DNA of 64,000 bases. Origin: Canna indica (taxonomy: Eukaryota; Streptophyta; Magnoliopsida; Zingiberales; Cannaceae). The notes under the pieces were generated by a model, which did no database searches, was not told the DNA's origin, and saw nothing but the letters and a program-made list of their open reading frames with translations. The stretch lies in assembly GCA_034359265.1 (NCBI GenBank), contig CP136890.1:64357501-64421500 (forward strand), in the 5' to 3' direction. A program made the position numbers and the translations under genes. The stretch's first letter is position 1; each line of letters opens with the position of its first letter. Shown here piece by piece: positions 1 through 11,700 of the stretch.

Positions 1-1176
1 AAACCAAGGTGTATCACCTACACCTCGAAATCAAACATACAACACAATGAAAACAAACTAATACAAATTAAATGGAGCTATAAATACAATGAAACAAATA
101 CTTAGCTCTAACAATGAATCCTAGCTTTCTCTTGATATATTTGATGGTGGATCAATGAAGTCAAGGCTTACTCAAGGATATCAAAGATCAAAGCTAGGTT
201 TTCCTCAAGAATTTGCTCAATAAAGTTTAGGAATGATCACAAGATGGCTCAAGAAAGTTAGGAGTGATCAATATGGATGAAGGAAGACCGAGGTCCTGTA
301 TTTATAGAAGGCCACAACAAAACCCAAATGAAACACTACTTAACGACTCTGAAAATAGCCGTTGAGGTTCCATTGGTCAATCCTTCAGTCGAAGGTTCGG
401 TCGACTGAACATTCGATCGGACGTCGATCGAATGCCCATGGTGAGTTTTTGACCAACTTTGGTCGCTCGTCGATCGACCGAATAGTCAACCCAACCTTTG
501 ACCGAAACTGCACCAAATGCAGTTTTAGCAAGGTCTTGAACTTCCAATCACTATTTACATTTCTTAACTTTAAGTTATCAACTTCAAAATATTAACTTTA
601 AAACATAAATGTTAAATAAGGATTTCCCCCATTTGGATTCACTACAAATATCTAGAAAATCTAAATCTAAATTTTAGGGTCAAGTACACATTTGCGAAAA
701 TAAAAAAATTTATAATCTCCTGAGTCAAATATGGATAGGTTAAAGGTTTTTAAAAATTCATTAAAAATACTATTTAACTTGTTTCTACCTAAATAACAAT
801 TATCGAGACTTTTGGTGCCAAGAAAAAGTCTAAATCATGTAGCCCTCCAAGGAGCTCCCTAGGCTTAGATAATTTTTAGGGTTGTTTTCCGATTTTCTTG
901 GTTTTCATATTTTGTGGTTCAAATTTTGGGTTTTGAGTTCTTATGCATCAAGTAGATGATATACATAAAATCTAGACATTGTAGACCTAAACTCAAATTT
1001 TCCGATGAATCCCGAGGGTCGATGAGCGTCCTTGTCGATTTTTCTAATTTTTTCGATCGGGGACGTCGTGCGCTAGCCGACTTGAAATCTGAAAATATTT
1101 CTCCATTAAATATTAATTCCATGTTTGTTATCATTAAAACAGATATTAAGACCAAGATTGAAAACCTTAGGCCAAT
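1..1176 (-). repeat. LTR fragment, TR-GAG LTR family
   Basis: This stretch matches the LTRs at 17081-18687, 36335-37441 and 41956-43460. Shared landmarks in order are a threonine/serine-codon-poor AT-rich part, a patch rich in GATCGACC-like palindromes (about 383-500), the motif gagacttttggtgccaagaa near 804, and the right end with gaaaaccttaggccaa. The left part of the LTR lies outside the window and the right edge reads CCAATA instead of CCAACA. No coding region is visible in it. The strand follows the gag sense of the complete relative at 36-43 kb. Confidence 0.7.
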
Positions 1177-1203
1177 ATCCTGGTCGGGGTGCAACTCCGA
1201 CGA

Positions 1204-2270
1204 TGTGGGACCTGCAAAAGACACTTAGACACTCAAGTTAGTAGGACTCCAAGATGGAGGTAATTGAATTGGAACTTCAGTTACCCGAGTCGTGTTGTAT
1301 CTATATTTATTGCAGGTGAAGGTGATGACGCTACCCGACAATCTCGTAGAGAAATTGCTTAGAATAGGTCGAAGCTAATCTTGGAGATAGTGAGCATGTA
1401 ATGGCGTATCCCTTGTGATAAGTGATAGTACGAATTCATGGCAACTTGCGAACCACTCGCCACCAAGTAAAAATGACCCCCAGAGGGATGGTAACCTTTG
1501 ATACATCCCACTATATGATTTCTAATATATACAACATAGAGAGGGCTATTTATAGTCTCAAAAAAAGAACCGTCAATTTAACAGACGACTCCACCTCCTC
1601 GCAGATAGAACCACGTCCTGTCTGTTCATAATTAGCGCTTAGCGCCTTTGAAATTGCTTATCGATTTTTTTACTCATAATTACTTTTCATGTCAATCTAT
1701 ATCTACCTTACAGGTGGTAAGCATATGGAAGAACACTTTCCTCTTTTGCGTAATCATCGCGTTCAGCCCCGATAGCGAACAGTTGCGCCAAAGATCCCAT
1801 ATCCTGCATGTTACAACGACCTAGCTAATATCTCTCTATCTACCCGAGGTCATATGCCGACATCACTTAGAGCTCGACACGTAGTCCTTCAGACTCCGAC
1901 CGAGCTCGAGGATTATGGACGAGACTAGTACTTTTGGGTCCCGACCATATTCGGCCCGGCAACGCCCACACTTTTGGACCCAATCCAAGCAAGACCAAGT
2001 GGCTCCGCCCCGAGGGGCTCCACCCGATCATACAAGGACATCCACGTCCTCCATAATTACGAGGGATACACCATTATGAGCCCGACATCTTCGGGACCAA
2101 TCTTGACCCATTCTGAGTAATATCATCGCGAGATTACCGGACAACGTCATTACCCCCTATTGCAATAAATAGAAATGCAACACATCTCATGTAACCTAAG
2201 TTCTAATTTCATTACATCCATCTCGAATATCTACGATTTGAGTGTTGGAGTGTCTTTGCAGGCCCCGACA
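1204..2270. repeat. Two outward-facing Gypsy-like LTR ends
   Basis: The left edge TGTGGGACCTGCAAAAGACA and the right edge TGTCTTTGCAGGCCCCGACA are inverted copies of the same sequence type. Such ends are common as 3' LTR termini of plant Gypsy elements. No target duplication is visible and no coding region is recognised. It is either two head-to-head LTR remnants or one decayed inverted-repeat element. The neighbouring 2271-2446 and 7856-7905 look like one remnant interrupted by the CACTA element. Confidence 0.35.
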
Positions 2271-2462
2271 GCAAATCAGACCAGACCGCTCTGATCATCA
2301 GATAATAACATAATATAATATGAACTGGACTAGCTCTTTGGGCCCGTCAACACTTGGTTCGGATGCACCCACGTTCATGAATCAGACTCAGATCGAGCCA
2401 ACCATGACTCAGGGGGCTCCACCCGCACAAACAAGGATATGAATATCACTACTAGAAAAATG

Positions 2463-2760
2463 GGCATCAGCAACGGCTGATGCCGTTGCTGAGCCGTTGC
2501 AATGCAGCCGTGGCAGAAAATCGTGTTGCTTATAACTTAGCAACGGATCAGCAACGGCCGCTCGGGCCGTTGCTAAAAATATTATCAGCAACGATTTTGC
2601 CACGAACGCGGAGCCGTTGCTGATAACATTAATAGCAACGGCCGGTGAGCCCGTAGCAACACCGTTAGTAAAAGCCTGTTGCTAAGCCGTTGCTGTAGGT
2701 CATCAGCAACGACTTTCGATAAACTGTGGGAAAGCCGTTGCTGATGATGTGAACCTGGTA
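2463..2760. repeat. CACTA left subterminal repeat array
   Basis: The core GCCGTTGC or its complement GCAACGGC recurs many times in both orientations, often as inverted pairs that can form small hairpins. In the CACTA family such arrays are the binding sites of the TnpA-type protein. That role is inferred here from position and repeat pattern. Compared with copy 2 at 58413-58760, this array has lost about 28 bp near 2725. Confidence 0.85.
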
Positions 2761-3022
2761 ACGAAAAAATTTAAAATTTAAAATTTCTATTGATACATTG
2801 ATACATTATCTGATACATAACTCACACACCCATACACTCATACACACATTCATTCACACATCACAAATACACCAAGATATACATCAAAACAATTATATTT
2901 ATATTGATAATTATCCACAATAGTATAAAAACTATTCAAATGCAAAATTGAAGTATCAATATCCAAACAAAATAAATTAAACAAGTCCAATATCTCAGTA
3001 ACAAAGTCAATATAAAAAAATC

Positions 3023-4516
3023 TCACGATGACGATGGAGGATGGCCTGGATCATATGGCGAGGTCTGGAGTGCTTGAGTGTACACTGGCGTGGACTGACT
3101 CGAGGACGATGGATGAGATGATGCCGAAGAGATGCCTGCTTCGGAATGACCTGACATGTTGCGTAGCATAGCATGCATCTCCGCCATCATCTGACTCTGA
3201 CGCGCGACCGTCTCCTCTAGAGTCCTTCTTCTGCTACTATGATCATAACTGGATCTGGAGGTGGACGGCCGCTCACCAGCGACCGAAGGGGTCGGTGCCC
3301 CAAGTGGCCCTAGTATGGCTCGCGCATGACCACTATCTGCAAAGCTATATACGCGGCCATGGTCCCAGCCACCTGCGGCCTCGACCCACGTTGCTGCATC
3401 AAAGTCCTCGGGGATGCACCCGCGCTGCACCACCGTCTGGCTGTAGGTCTCCTACTCGAGTTTGATTTTTTGTTTAATATTTATCATAAAACTTAAATTA
3501 TAAATATATAATGAATAATTTAAACAATATATAGTTACCATAATGTATGCAGCGCGGTTGTCGATGTACTTCCCCGTCCCATGTGCTCGACGGTGAGTCC
3601 GCTCAAACACCTCCATCGGGGAGGGTCGCTGGACAGTCCCGTCATCCGACACCGTCGTCTACATTTACAAAACAAATACATTAATTAGTACACATAGTAA
3701 TAAATAAAATATATAATTAAAAGGTATACTTACCATACGGTTCGCGTGCACTGCAAATGCAACAGAGCTGCCAGTGTGACGCGTTGCTCCCCCCGACATG
3801 CGATTTCTAGCCACATTTTGAGAAACCTCCTGCCATCGATCCGTCGACCATATTCCCACGAGCTGGTCCCATATATCCGGAGTAATCTAATCGGGGTCGT
3901 ATCCCCGAGTCTCCGCGATGTTAGTAGTCCCAGCTCGTGCCATCGCCTAGGGCCGAGCCTGCCCCAACTGCCCGTTGTACCTTGCCGGGGAAATAGCCTC
4001 CCAGGCAGCGTAAAAGAAGGGCCTTTGGTGCTCAGCTCATGTATAGCGAGCCTGCAGAAGAATAATATCAGTACCAATATTAATCATCATGCATGTAAAA
4101 AAAAAAATAATACGTGCCTCAAACTCGCGCCATAACATGTCGACGTGCTCGCTAGGCACGTGAGACCACGTAGGCCATGCCCCGTGCATGTATCGTCGAA
4201 TAGTAGAAGAAATGCTCCTCGGCACTTCTTCTTGCTCGAACCTGCACAACAAAAATAAATTTTAATATTATATTATGATATAATGAATTTGTAATGATTC
4301 ATAATTCATGATATATTACCGCTCCCCAATCACGCTAATAAATCTACGTGACTCTGTGGCTGGTGGAGGCTGCCACCTGTGTCTGGATGTACTAGCCTCG
4401 GCAGTATCATAGGCATGAGGATCAGCAACAGGAGGATCAACAGCATGAGTAAGTGCTGGAGTCTCATCGATCGGAGACTCCGAAGCTCTCCTGCGACGAT
4501 AACCACGACCAGACAT
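3023..4516 (-). pseudogene. TnpA-like CACTA accessory protein (Transposase_24 type)
   Basis: Coding pieces read leftward from the start at 4516, which opens with an Arg-rich segment (MSGRGYRRRR). Further pieces lie at about 4241-4114, 4051-3735, 3652-3540 and 3433-3023, separated by short AT-rich introns. The first piece ends at a GTAATA donor at 4319, and the second starts after a CAG at 4242. The third piece carries the W-x-R-N-R-M and HTGSS pattern of plant CACTA Transposase_24 proteins. The last is a Ser-rich tail with a short helical segment containing MMAEMHAML. A TGA at about 4037-4039 interrupts the third piece, where copy 2 has CGG, so this copy is broken. The protein is expected to bind the subterminal repeats. 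Exon limits are approximate. Confidence 0.7.
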
Positions 4517-4591
4517 ATCTGTCGAATAGACATATAATCAGATTATTGTATAAATAGTAGAGATATATTTAATAAAATATATACTTTACAA

Positions 4592-6563
4592 TTATTCCTC
4601 ATCATCTGAATAATAGTCTTCGAATTCTTCATCTTCTTCCTCTTTTTCATCTCCAGCTTCCTCAATTTCATGATCGCCATCATCAGCATATTCAACTTCT
4701 AATTGAATTGACGTTGTGTCTGCATCCTCGAGTATTTGAATAATACGATCTACAGCAGGAGGATCATCTTCTTGATAGAAACCATGTGTCATATCAAGTA
4801 TCAGCTCATTTTCTCCTACTATCGGATAAATTTTTCCTCTACCTTTTGTCTTACAGACTACACGCCAATCTGCTCTATCTTTATTTCGAGCCGGATACTT
4901 CGCGTAATATACTTGTTCGGCTTGTGATGCCAATATAAAAGGCTTATTTGTTGCCAATTTAGATTTGTAATTAACCTCAACAAGTTTGTATTTTGGATGA
5001 ACTTTCATGCCACTTTCTGTTGTATCAAACCAATGACATCTAAATAGAATAACCGATTTCAAGCCGAAGTAGTGCAACTCTATCACTTCTTCCACCAGTC
5101 CATAAAAATCCATATCACATTCAACATAGGTTGTCCCTTTCACACAGACCCCAGTATTCATCGTCTTCTTTGTAAATGCATATTCAACCGTGTGAAATTT
5201 ATACCCATTAACAAAGTATCCGCTATAGCACGACACAAGTCGCGACGGTCCACTAACAAACTCAAATATTCTATCATCTATTTCAGCTCTGTGATCTTTG
5301 CTGTAAGTCTGAATCCAAGTAGGGAAATCACGATTCCGTAATCTCTCCAATTCTTGATCGTTGTGAATAGAGTATTTTTGCATCATCTCAATGTCAAATA
5401 TTTCAATGAATTGTTCAATATCTGGACAATTGAGTAATACATACAAGTGTGCCAAATAATACTCTTCCTCGCTTAAGTGTCGAGATGGACGAGAACCAAA
5501 AGCACGACCAGAGTGACAAAAAATATTTAAACGTCCATCTGAATGTCGGACACCCCCATCGTCGTTACGTGGAAGATGATCAAATCTTATCTGTACTGTC
5601 GATTCAAAATAAAATGAGCAGAATGTTGAAATTTCTTGGATGATATACGATTCAGATATTGATCCTTCAACAACTGCAGTGTTCTTTACTTTTTTCCTCA
5701 GACGATTCATGTATCTTTCAAATAAGTACATCCACCGATTTTGAACGGTACACCAACTCGTGCCTCGTATGCCAAGTGTATCGGTAGATGCTCCATCGAG
5801 TCAAAAAATGCAGGAGAGAAAAACTGCTCCAGCTTGCATATGATTTCAACAATATTATTTTCAAGTGTTGACATATCTTCGACTCGAAGGACATTTGCAC
5901 AGATGTTTCTAAAAAATATACTTAATTCAGTCAACGGACCCCAAATATTATCAGGTAGAAGATCTCGAAATGCGATCGAAAGTAATCTCTGCATGAATAC
6001 ATGACAATCATGGCTTTCAACATCTCGTAAAATTTTGCAGCTTCTTTATTCGGTAATTCAATCTTTACCGCAGTTTGTACTTCTGTGATATCAACCGCTG
6101 TAGTATCTAGTGGGACTGACGTTTCAATAAATGGCCGATCAACATTATCATTCAGGTGGAATTGACCCCCAAGACTATCAAGTATCATAGTTCTATAAGG
6201 ATTAGATTGATTAGATGAAGAAGCACCAGCAGAGGAAGATTCACCATATGTCTGAACGACAGGATTACTCGACATCCCGACTTCACGTGACTCCCCGTGA
6301 GAAGTTCATAGAAAATATCTTGGTGCAAATCCTTTGCTATATAGAAGCAGAGTGACAGTCTCCCGATCCAAAAATCGTCCATTCAAACAAATGCGGCACG
6401 GACATCGGATTTGATCACCGATGCTAACAAAATTTCGATTTGAATAGGCGAAATTTAGGAAGTACGTTACACCTAATCGAAACTCATTCGTTAAAGCTCC
6501 ACGATCAAGACGTCGGTACATCCAACTTCGATCAGCCGACATGATTCTGTCAATCAATGACAA
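4592..6563 (-). pseudogene. TNP2-type CACTA transposase remnant
   Basis: Reading leftward, 6563-6306 encodes the N-terminal transposase-associated domain (CPCRICLNG zinc-ligand segment). A TGA at about 6311 follows, where a tryptophan is expected. The frame continues to the start of the TNP2 core (LPNKEAAKFYEML) at about 6020, then jumps straight to the segment that normally follows the core. Thus the whole catalytic core is deleted. The rest encodes DUF4218-like (about 5990-5400) and DUF4216-like (about 5160-4840) regions and an acidic tail (EEEDEEFEDYYSDDEE). A one-base deletion near 5750, relative to copy 2, shifts the frame. The protein cannot be catalytic. Family assignment is firm from the two flanking domains. 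Confidence 0.85.
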
Positions 6564-6608
6564 TTTCTTTGGTTAATGTCTTTAGGTGAGATTGTCCTAT
6601 TCCATTCG

Positions 6609-6815
6609 GGATTTATGTTATTCATATTGCACTTAGTACTTATTTTAACCGCTAACTTCATTCTAAATTTCGGCAGCATCTCCCTACAGTTCTCCGAATA
6701 CGCATAACATCTGGGTGCGTATCGGAGAACAAGAGGGATATTGCTGAAATTTAGAATAATTAGTTAACAGTTAAAATAAAAACGTAAGTGCAGTACAAAT
6801 AACTATATTCCCAAA
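6609..6815. repeat. Long foldback inside CACTA copy 1
   Basis: Two arms of roughly 95 nt pair around a loop of about 11 nt near 6706-6716. The best part is 6661-6705 against 6717-6759, with only a few mismatches and two bulges. The outer part (about 6609-6660 against 6760-6815) is weaker. It lies upstream of the transposase start on the minus strand, in the presumed 5' untranslated region or promoter of the transposase. Confidence 0.8.
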
Positions 6816-7001
6816 TTGTCCAATCGGGGAGAGTTCAAGAATTGTACGTCGTATAAAAGATCATCTACTTCTTTTACACGAATATACAATCCCCGAATGG
6901 ATCTAAGGTTTTGCTAAATCATATCCGACTCGTCGTTGCGTACGTGAAACATATCAACTCGTCGGATGAATGATTATTTTCTAAATATTTCGAGACAGTT
7001 C

Positions 7002-7157
7002 GAGTCCATATTGGACAATTCCGACACGAGTCCAAATTAGATGATTCCGGCAAGAGTCCGAAGTGGACGATTCCGGCGCGCGTCCGAAGTGGACGATTCC
7101 GGCGCGCGTCCGAATTGGACGATTCCGACACAATGCCGAAATGAACAATTCCGAAAT
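7002..7157. repeat. 26 bp tandem repeat, six units
   Basis: Six imperfect units share the core GTCCGAAGTGGACGATTCCG. They sit between the transposase start and the right subterminal array of CACTA copy 1. No protein or known site is assigned to them. The surrounding 7158-7595 is AT-rich and then GC-rich leader-like sequence without a supported gene. Confidence 0.8.
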
Positions 7158-7595
7158 TAATCTAAACCCTTAAAATTAATCTAATTCCTAAAAATTAATC
7201 TAACAAATTAAACAATTAATCTAAACAATTAATTAAATAATTAATTAAATAATTAATTAACATATAAATAAAAAAAATAAAAAATAATTAATCTACTCTT
7301 TCCGGCGCCGGAGTACAGTGTCCGGACAGTGTGTCCGGACACTGTACAAGATCCGGCGGCGGCCATCGGCCGAAACCCTAAAAATAGGGTTTCCGTCGAA
7401 TTTCCCGCCGGCCGCAACGGGAAGAGACGGCCGGGCGGCGATGAATACCTGAAATCGGCGGTTGAGGACTGACGACAGCGTCGGCAGCGGCAGCTCGGCG
7501 TCGTCGGCGTCGGCAACGGCGGCGAGAGGCAGGAGGAGGAGGCGACGACGGCAGTAGTAGGAGGAAGAAGGATCGGGCGCGATCTGCGACCTATA

Positions 7596-7850
7596 TAAAC
7601 TTATCAGCAATGACTCACTCGCCCGTTAGAAAGCCGTTGCTAATAAGTTATCATCAGCAACGACTCACTTGTCTGTTGGAAAGCCGTTGCTGATAATTAA
7701 AATCATCAGCAACGGCTCGCGTGTCCGTTAGAAAGCCGTTGCAGATACAACATATCTGCAACGGCTTGAGCGACCGTAAGGATGCCGTTGCAAATAGCAA
7801 TGGCTTGAGCGACCGTTGCTGATAGCCGTTGCTGAAGACTCAATTTCTAG
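7596..7850. repeat. CACTA right subterminal repeat array
   Basis: GCCGTTGCTGATA and its complement recur in alternating orientation up to the terminus. The arrangement mirrors the left array, as expected for the two cis-acting ends of one CACTA element. Confidence 0.85.
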
Positions 7851-7855
7851 TAGTG

Positions 7856-8260
7856 CATCATTCATTAGTTACCATGGATCTGACAATAATGAGCCTAACA
7901 TCTACGAGACAATAATAGAGATTCAACTAATTTGTATAAAAATGATAATCATTATTTTTTAAGAAAATAAAATCATTTTTAATTAATTCAAAATTAATTT
8001 ATATTTATTACACATTCAAATTAATATTTAAAATTTGAAAATATTTTCGACAAATTTATATTTATATTAAATTATTATTAATTAGAATAAATTATAATAT
8101 AATGTATTATTTTGAATATAAATATTTAGTACCATTAAAAAATTTACTTTTGTCATTTTTTTTAATTTTTTATATTAAGCAAGTAAGATAATATTATTCT
8201 TACTCTAATCTAACAAATGAAAATATGAGAGCTATTTAAATAAAAATAAAAGGTATCTTT
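7856..8260. other. AT-rich spacer, no gene seen
   Basis: The first 50 bases continue the repeat remnant interrupted by the CACTA element. The rest is A/T-rich with long T and A runs and no supported gene. Confidence 0.6.
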
Positions 8261-8367
8261 TTGTTAAGCAATAACTTGAATTGGTCCAAACTCCAAAGAG
8301 AAGGAAACAGATCTATTCGGTCGGCAACCGTGTGGTACCCAATGTGTTGCGTACGTGCAGGTGTTGA

Positions 8368-8375
8368 GAATCTTC
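8368..8375 (+). promoter_or_regulatory. Distal heat shock element half (two units)
   Basis: GAA-TC-TTC is a two-unit GAAnnTTC match about 410 bp upstream of the HSP70 start codon. It could assist the proximal element but may also be a chance match. Confidence 0.35.
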
Positions 8376-8595
8376 CGATCGTCTCCAGTCTAATGCCGCC
8401 TCCATGTCTCATTGTGTCCGAGCGATCAGCAGCTGCCATCTCTAACAACGATCGGATCCAAGCTTGTAAACATCGACATAAAATGTTAGCTGGAAATGAT
8501 CCCATTAAACTACCCAAAAGGCTCTCCCACGAGCCCGCTATATGCGCCTCCCCCTAAACTACCAGCTAATTTCCCAATTGCCACTGTCATCTTTT

Positions 8596-8658
8596 ATTGG
8601 ACGGGGCCCGCACATGAAGACGCCAGAACGTTCTAGACCTATACTCGCTTCTATATAA
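8596..8658 (+). promoter_or_regulatory. HSP70 core promoter: CCAAT box, heat shock element, TATA box
   Basis: An inverted CCAAT box (ATTGG, 8596-8600) is followed by a three-unit heat shock element at 8625-8639 (aGAAcgTTCtaGA). One further GAA at 8616-8618 is in phase. A TATA box (TATATAA) lies at 8652-8658, about 125 bp before the ATG. Heat shock factor binds alternating GAA/TTC units. A telo-box-like AAACCCTA occurs at 8693-8700 in the presumed 5' leader. The arrangement suggests heat-inducible or heat-boosted transcription. Confidence 0.75.
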
Positions 8659-8781
8659 TTCATTCGCTCCATTAGTTATCCCCCTCTCTCACAAACCCTA
8701 GCGGCGGATCTCAACTTATTTCCTCCTCTATATCTTCTACGCCGCCGCAGCTCGTCCTCGATCTGCTACGACCCTAGTAAT

Positions 8782-11700
8782 ATGGCCGGAAAGGGTGATG
8801 GTCCTGCGATCGGAATCGATCTCGGTACTACTTACTCATGTGTCGGTGTGTGGCAGCACGATCGGGTGGAAATCATTGCCAACGACCAGGGGAACCGCAC
8901 CACCCCCTCCTATGTTGGTTTCACCGACACCGAGCGTCTCATCGGAGACGCCGCTAAGAACCAGGTCGCCATGAACCCCACCAACACCGTCTTCGGTGAG
9001 TATTCCTTTTATGCTCGGCTCAAATACATGTTTTGTTATATATTTATTGATTTTACTTCTTTTTGTAATGATGCTTTTCTTTATGTGAAAGATCTTTATC
9101 CATTGTAGCTTCGTGTTGCTTGGTTCTATTTGACATGGTTAAATAATATTCCCATATTTATGTGATTATTTGCGATAAAGAGTCAGATTTGCCTCAACTC
9201 TGAGTTGAGGCGCTAGCATACATTATGTAGTTGTCTTTTTGGTATTATTTAAGTTTGAATGCAACCAACAAGTTGTCTTTTTAAGTATCAAGTCAACCGT
9301 CTGAGTCCATAATCTGATGTTGCTTGCGAAGGCCTAATCAATATTAAATTAATTGAATTATTATCAGAATTTGAATATCTCTTTTAGCCTAATTCGTAAG
9401 CAGTAGTTATTATATGGATCAGCACAGCTTTTAGTAATTCTAAAACAATTATAAAGTTGCTAAACGTTCTCTTCTAAACAAACAATTATATGGAAGTAAT
9501 TATGATTTTTGTCATAATTTATAAGCTATTGAGATTTAACTGGTAACTTCATAAACCTAAATTTAATTCTCTGCACTTGTCCTGTACCTCATAGCGTCTT
9601 CTTTCTCTATGAGATGGTCATTTGCATCTTCTGTTCAATTAGTTCAGTCATTCCTAAAGTTGGTTCTGATTTTTCTCCACAGTTTTTATTTCATTTGAGT
9701 TTTTAAATTAGTTGGGCAAATGAGGAGTCATTGATTTTAATGGGTAATTTGCATCTGAAATATTATGATGATTCTTATCATATCACCTTGGAGATCTGAT
9801 GCCCAATGTTTGCATGTTTTGTGTTCTTTGTTTCTGGCTTTTGTGTTTTGTGATATAATTTGTGTTTGTTAGGATGGATGAATTGAAGGTGAGGGTGAGG
9901 TGATGATTGATTATTATTTTTTCCATGTTGGTTTGATGGCCGATATGATGGCTTGAATTGTATTAGCTCTATATGATCACTCTCGGTTGGACATCTTTTT
10001 AGTTTGAACTTGTATTTTTGTTCCTATCTTTATTTTTTATCTTCATACTTAATTCCTAGGTGTTACTTCCTTTAGTAAGTTTGGTAATTCAAGATGACTT
10101 TCAGGACAGGTAATGTTTATTCTATGTTGTTGGACATGTGGTGAGATGAAGAATTGAATTTATACTGTGCATCGTGTTTCACTTCAAAAATTGTTATTAG
10201 TTTCTGCTTACTGTCCACGGTTTCCATTTCATTTGAGTTCTTAAATTAGTTGGGCACATGAGGAGTCTTTGATTTTAATGGGTAATTTGCATCTGAAATA
10301 TTATGATGATTCTTATCATATCACCTTGGAGATCTGATGCCCAATGTTTGTGTGTTTTGTTTTCTTTGTTTCTGGCTTATGTTGTGTTTTTGTGATATAA
10401 TTTGTGATTGTTTGGATGGATGAATTGAAGGTGAGGTGATGATGGATTGTTATTTTTTCCATATTGGTTTGATGGCCGGTATGATGGCTTGAATTGTATT
10501 AGCTCTATCTGATCACTCTCTGTCAGACATCTTATGTGATATTTGAATGAAATATTCAAATATATATTTTTTAATTTTAGTTTGAACAAATTTTTTTGTT
10601 TCTATCTTTGTTTTATCTTCATCCTTTGAAGGTTAATTATTAGGGGTTATAAAGTTTGGTAACTCAAGATGCCTTTCAGGACATTGTGTTATTCTATGCT
10701 GTTGTACATGTGGTTACATGAAGAATATAATTTACACTCTGCATTGTGTTTCAGTTCCTTGTAAACATAGCAAGTGTGCTAAATGCTAGCAAAAAAAATT
10801 GTTAGGATCTCAGTTGTAAATGTTATCACAGATTTTAGTAAATCATCAAACAAGTATAACGTTGCTATGTATTCCCTAAACAAACAATAATTTATACTTT
10901 TTGTTATAACTTATAACCTATTGAGATTTAGATAGTAACTTGTTGTTTGCATCTTCTGCTCAATTAATTCATAGGTACTTCTAAAGTTTTGATTAGGTTC
11001 TGCTTATTGTTCACGGTTTCCAGTTCATTTGAGTTCTTAAATTAGTTGGGCAAATGAGTCCTTGATTTTAATGGATAATTTGCATCTGAAATCTATGATG
11101 ATTCCTATCATATCATCTTGGAGATCTGATGCCCAGTGTTTGCAAATTTTATTTTATTTTTTTCTGGCTTATGCTTTGTCTTTGTGATATAAACAAACAA
11201 TAATTTATACTTTTTGTCGTAACTTATAAGCTATTGAGATTTAGATAGTAACTTGTCATTTGCATCTTCTGTTCAATTAATTTGTAGGCACTTCTAAACT
11301 TTTGATTTTGTTCTGCTTATTGTTCACATTCTCCAGTTCATTTGAGTTCTTAAATTAGTTGGGCAAATGAGGAGTCCTTGATTTTAATGGGTAATTTGCA
11401 TCTGAAATCTATGATGATTCCTATCATATCACCTCGAGATCTGATGCCCAATGTATGCAAATTTTGTTTTATTTGTTTCTGGCTTATGCTTTGTCTTTGT
11501 GATATAAACAAACAATAATTTATATTTTGTCATAACTTATAAGCTATAGAGATTTAGATAGTCAATCTATAGAGATTTATTGTTTAATTACAAATACATA
11601 CAATTCCAAAAACATACAAAGATGTCTTATTTACTTCTGTTATGTTTTGTTGGATGGTATATCATATTTTTTATTGAGTTTTTGCTATTATTCCTATTGT

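Larger units (their letters stand above)
2447..7855 (-). mobile_element. CACTA (En/Spm) element, copy 1
   Basis: The element starts with CACTACTAGAAAAA and ends with TTTCTAGTAGTG, the inverted termini typical of plant CACTA elements. The flanking triplets are TAT and CAT, so the 3 bp target duplication is imperfect. Both ends carry arrays of CAGCAACGG/CCGTTGCTG. Inside, on the minus strand, are a TNP2-type transposase remnant and, downstream of it, a TnpA-like gene. The length is about 5.4 kb, short for an autonomous CACTA element because the transposase core is deleted. It is likely non-autonomous. A truncated sister copy lies at 58393-62271. Confidence 0.93.
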
